Shown here one piece after another: positions 32,874-34,030 of a stretch of DNA of 34,030 nucleotides. Each line of letters begins with the position of its first letter. Within the stretch, counting starts at the first letter, position 1. The notes under the pieces are model-generated. The model was given only the letters and a program-made list of their open reading frames with translations. It did no database searches and was not told the DNA's origin. The position numbers and the translations under genes were made by a program. The stretch is taken from assembly GCA_017631385.1 (NCBI GenBank), contig JAGBTH010000038.1:1-34030 (forward strand), given 5' to 3'. Source of the DNA: Kiritimatiellia bacterium. Lineage in GTDB: Bacteria > Verrucomicrobiota > Kiritimatiellia > RFP12 > UBA1067.

Positions 32874-33565
32874 TGATAAAGAGTTTTCAAAAATCGACTT
32901 TATTAGCCGTTTCTCCGTATGTAGCATGGATGATTATGATGTTCATCCTCCCAAGATCAAGCGCTTGGGCGTATACATTGCGTACGATAGTATCGGCTAT
33001 TTTACTCTTCGTAGCATGGGTGTATTTCTCGCGTAAAGAGCCCTTGGAGCCTAAAAGTGGCGATGAAGTAGGTTTATTACGAGCGATATTATGGGGCGTC
33101 TTAATTGGTTTAGTTGTTACAGTTCTTTGGATTGCGCCTGAATATTGCGATGTGTATCGGCATTGGTGTATTCTTGGCGAGGTACCATCGCCCACCGAAA
33201 GTCAATCATCACCCTATGACCCAGCTGTTTGCGGATGGGCTTTAACGATATTGAGGGTAGTGGGTAGCGCCTTTGTTATAGCTCCGGCCGAGGAATTATT
33301 TTTTCGATCATATCTTTATCGTAGACTGCAAAATGAAAATTGGTGTAAGGTAGATCGTAAGAGTTTCGACCTGTCGGCGCTTATGTGGACAACAATCTTG
33401 TTCGCTATTGAGCATAATCGAATCGTTGCCGCGATTATGGCGGGACTATTTTATTGGTTTACCTATAAAAAGTGCGGTTTTTTTGCTGCTGCGTTAGCTC
33501 ATATTATTACGAATTTACTTCTCGCTATATTTGTACTTTATACGGGAGCATGGGCATTTTGGTAA
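32873..33565 (+). CDS. CPBP-family intramembrane protease, exosortase-associated type
   Basis: A 230-residue membrane protein with about 6-7 hydrophobic segments. The CPBP (Rce1/CAAX-like) motifs are conserved: EELFFR with Glu140, Glu141 and Arg145, the F-x3-H motif FAIEH (Phe177, His181), and H-x3-N HIITN (His210, Asn214). The ending AHIITNLLLAIFVLYTGAWAFW resembles the TIGR03008 group of CAAX-protease-related proteins that accompanies exosortase and PEP-CTERM systems; this is recalled from family knowledge and needs an HMM check. No exosortase or PEP-CTERM target is in the window. It overlaps the recombinase stop (TAATG), consistent with coupled translation. The true substrate is unknown. 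Confidence 0.85.
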   Translation: MIKSFQKSTLLAVSPYVAWMIMMFILPRSSAWAYTLRTIVSAILLFVAWVYFSRKEPLEPKSGDEVGLLRAILWGVLIGLVVTVLWIAPEYCDVYRHWCILGEVPSPTESQSSPYDPAVCGWALTILRVVGSAFVIAPAEELFFRSYLYRRLQNENWCKVDRKSFDLSALMWTTILFAIEHNRIVAAIMAGLFYWFTYKKCGFFAAALAHIITNLLLAIFVLYTGAWAFW

Positions 33566-33627
33566 GATATAGACCGTCTTTTTACTGTAGGCTGAAAAGA
33601 ATATTTAAAGTTTAGAAAAAATCCCCC

Positions 33628-33657
33628 TTGCTCTTTGCAGTGAATATTTGGTATACT
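33628..33657 (+). promoter_or_regulatory. Sigma70-like promoter of the tRNA-Thr - tuf unit
   Basis: TTGCTC (33628-33633), 18-base spacer, TATACT (33652-33657) with TGG upstream. Transcription would begin about 33664, 18 bases before the tRNA. Confidence 0.6.
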
Positions 33658-33681
33658 ATCAAAGTTTTCGTCTTGAAAGAG

Positions 33682-33757
33682 GCCACTTTAGCTCAGTAGG
33701 TAGAGCACATCCTTGGTAAGGATGAGGTCGACGGTTCGATTCCGTTAGGTGGCTCCA
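33682..33757 (+). tRNA. tRNA-Thr (anticodon GGT)
   Basis: A 76-base cloverleaf with 7-bp acceptor (GCCACTT paired with AGGTGGC), D arm, an anticodon stem CATCC/GGATG with loop TTGGTAA, so the anticodon is GGT and it reads ACC/ACU. The T arm is GACGG-TTCGATT-CCGTT. Discriminator T and an encoded CCA end the gene. It lies 48 bases before tuf, an arrangement also known from the thrT-tufB operon of enterobacteria. Confidence 0.95.
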
Positions 33758-33805
33758 TTTGAGTCGATATAACAAGAAGATTAACAACTCACAGGAGTCA
33801 GAAAA

Positions 33806-34030
33806 ATGGCTAAGGAAACATTTGAGCGCGGCGGTAAGCCGCACGTAAACGTCGGCACGATCGGCCACGTCGACCACGGTAAAACCACTCTTACGGCCGC
33901 CATTACCCACGTCCAGTCCCTTAAGGGTCTTTGCGACGAAATCAAGTACGACCAGGTCGCCAAGGCTTCCGAGTCCGCCGGCCGTCGTGACGCTACCAAG
34001 ATTTTGACGATCGCTTCGTCTCACGTCGAG
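33806..34030 (+). CDS. tuf: Translation elongation factor Tu, N-terminal part (cut by window end)
   Basis: 75 codons of EF-Tu are visible. The start [20 protein letters not shown] and the P-loop GHVDHGKT (residues 20-27) are diagnostic. The switch I region reads [17 protein letters not shown] instead of the usual ARGITIN-type sequence; the threonine that coordinates magnesium in GTP-bound EF-Tu appears to be kept as the Thr in ILTI. Codons are strongly biased to C-ending forms (GTC, CAC, ACC), in contrast to the pilin genes. AGGAG (33793-33797) is 8 bases before the ATG. It delivers aminoacyl-tRNA to the ribosome. Confidence 0.95.
   Translation, partial: MAKETFERGGKPHVNVGTIGHVDHGKTTLTAAITHVQSLKGLCDEIKYDQVAKASESAGRRDATKILTIASSHVE

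Noticed and set aside
33659-34024. Antisense ORF over tRNA-Thr and tuf
   Set aside because: It includes the complement of a tRNA and of EF-Tu, so it is not a gene.
1-34030. CRISPR arrays, insertion sequences or rRNA genes
   Set aside because: No repeat-spacer pattern, terminal inverted repeats, transposase or rRNA motif was found while reading both strands.

Overview
The window reads as a chromosome segment of a diderm bacterium, most likely from the PVC superphylum and plausibly Kiritimatiellota. Evidence for a Gram-negative envelope is a Pal lipoprotein, an LpxC-like enzyme, TatB/TatC and many type II secretion (T2SS)-like pseudopilins. Evidence for the lineage is inferential: an EF-Tu whose switch I segment lacks the usual Arg-Gly pair, an exosortase-associated CPBP protease, and a long run of pseudopilin genes. 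All recognised genes lie on the + strand and are tightly packed. No gap exceeds about 180 bases, so there is no large unexplained non-coding stretch. I see no rRNA, CRISPR array, insertion sequence or prophage.

Region 1 (1-2112): the 3' end of a large, probably carbohydrate-active protein with a jelly-roll-like C-terminus, then a secreted alpha/beta-hydrolase esterase. Region 2 (2184-15120): the most distinctive part. Five small Tad/Flp-type prepilin genes (two Flp-like, TadE-like, TadG-like, TadE-like) are followed by a GspF/PilC platform protein and nine T2SS-type pseudopilin genes, including a 1091-residue GspK/PilX-like protein. No ATPase, secretin or prepilin peptidase is present, so this is a cargo/pilin cluster of a hybrid envelope machine whose motor must lie elsewhere.

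Region 3 (15153-21901): a small membrane protein, nadC (NAD synthesis), coaX (CoA synthesis), a lipoprotein, efp, pal, tatB-like, tatC, a divergent lpxC and a DEDDh exonuclease. Region 4 (21898-26976): a short methionine synthase lacking the reactivation domain, a predicted Tat-exported lipoprotein phosphoesterase and a secreted GH36-like alpha-galactosidase. Region 5 (27030-29149): cysS and dapB, closed by a good intrinsic terminator. Region 6 (29330-33565): topA with an unusual tandem-repeat C-terminus, a Xer-type recombinase and the CPBP protease, with overlapping ends. Region 7 (33628-34030): tRNA-Thr(GGT) with its own promoter, and the start of tuf, cut by the window end.

Regulatory signals are visible. 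Sigma70-like promoters sit so close to four start codons (2184, 15153, 27030, 29330) that the predicted transcription start falls on, or one base from, the ATG; none has a usable Shine-Dalgarno, so leaderless mRNAs are likely. Other genes carry ordinary AGGAG-like sites or are translationally coupled by ATGA/TAATG overlaps. A 14-bp hairpin with a GUAA loop contains the pal stop codon. The genes support an organism that degrades glycans, exports proteins by Sec and Tat, and assembles a pseudopilus; the link between those functions is inference.
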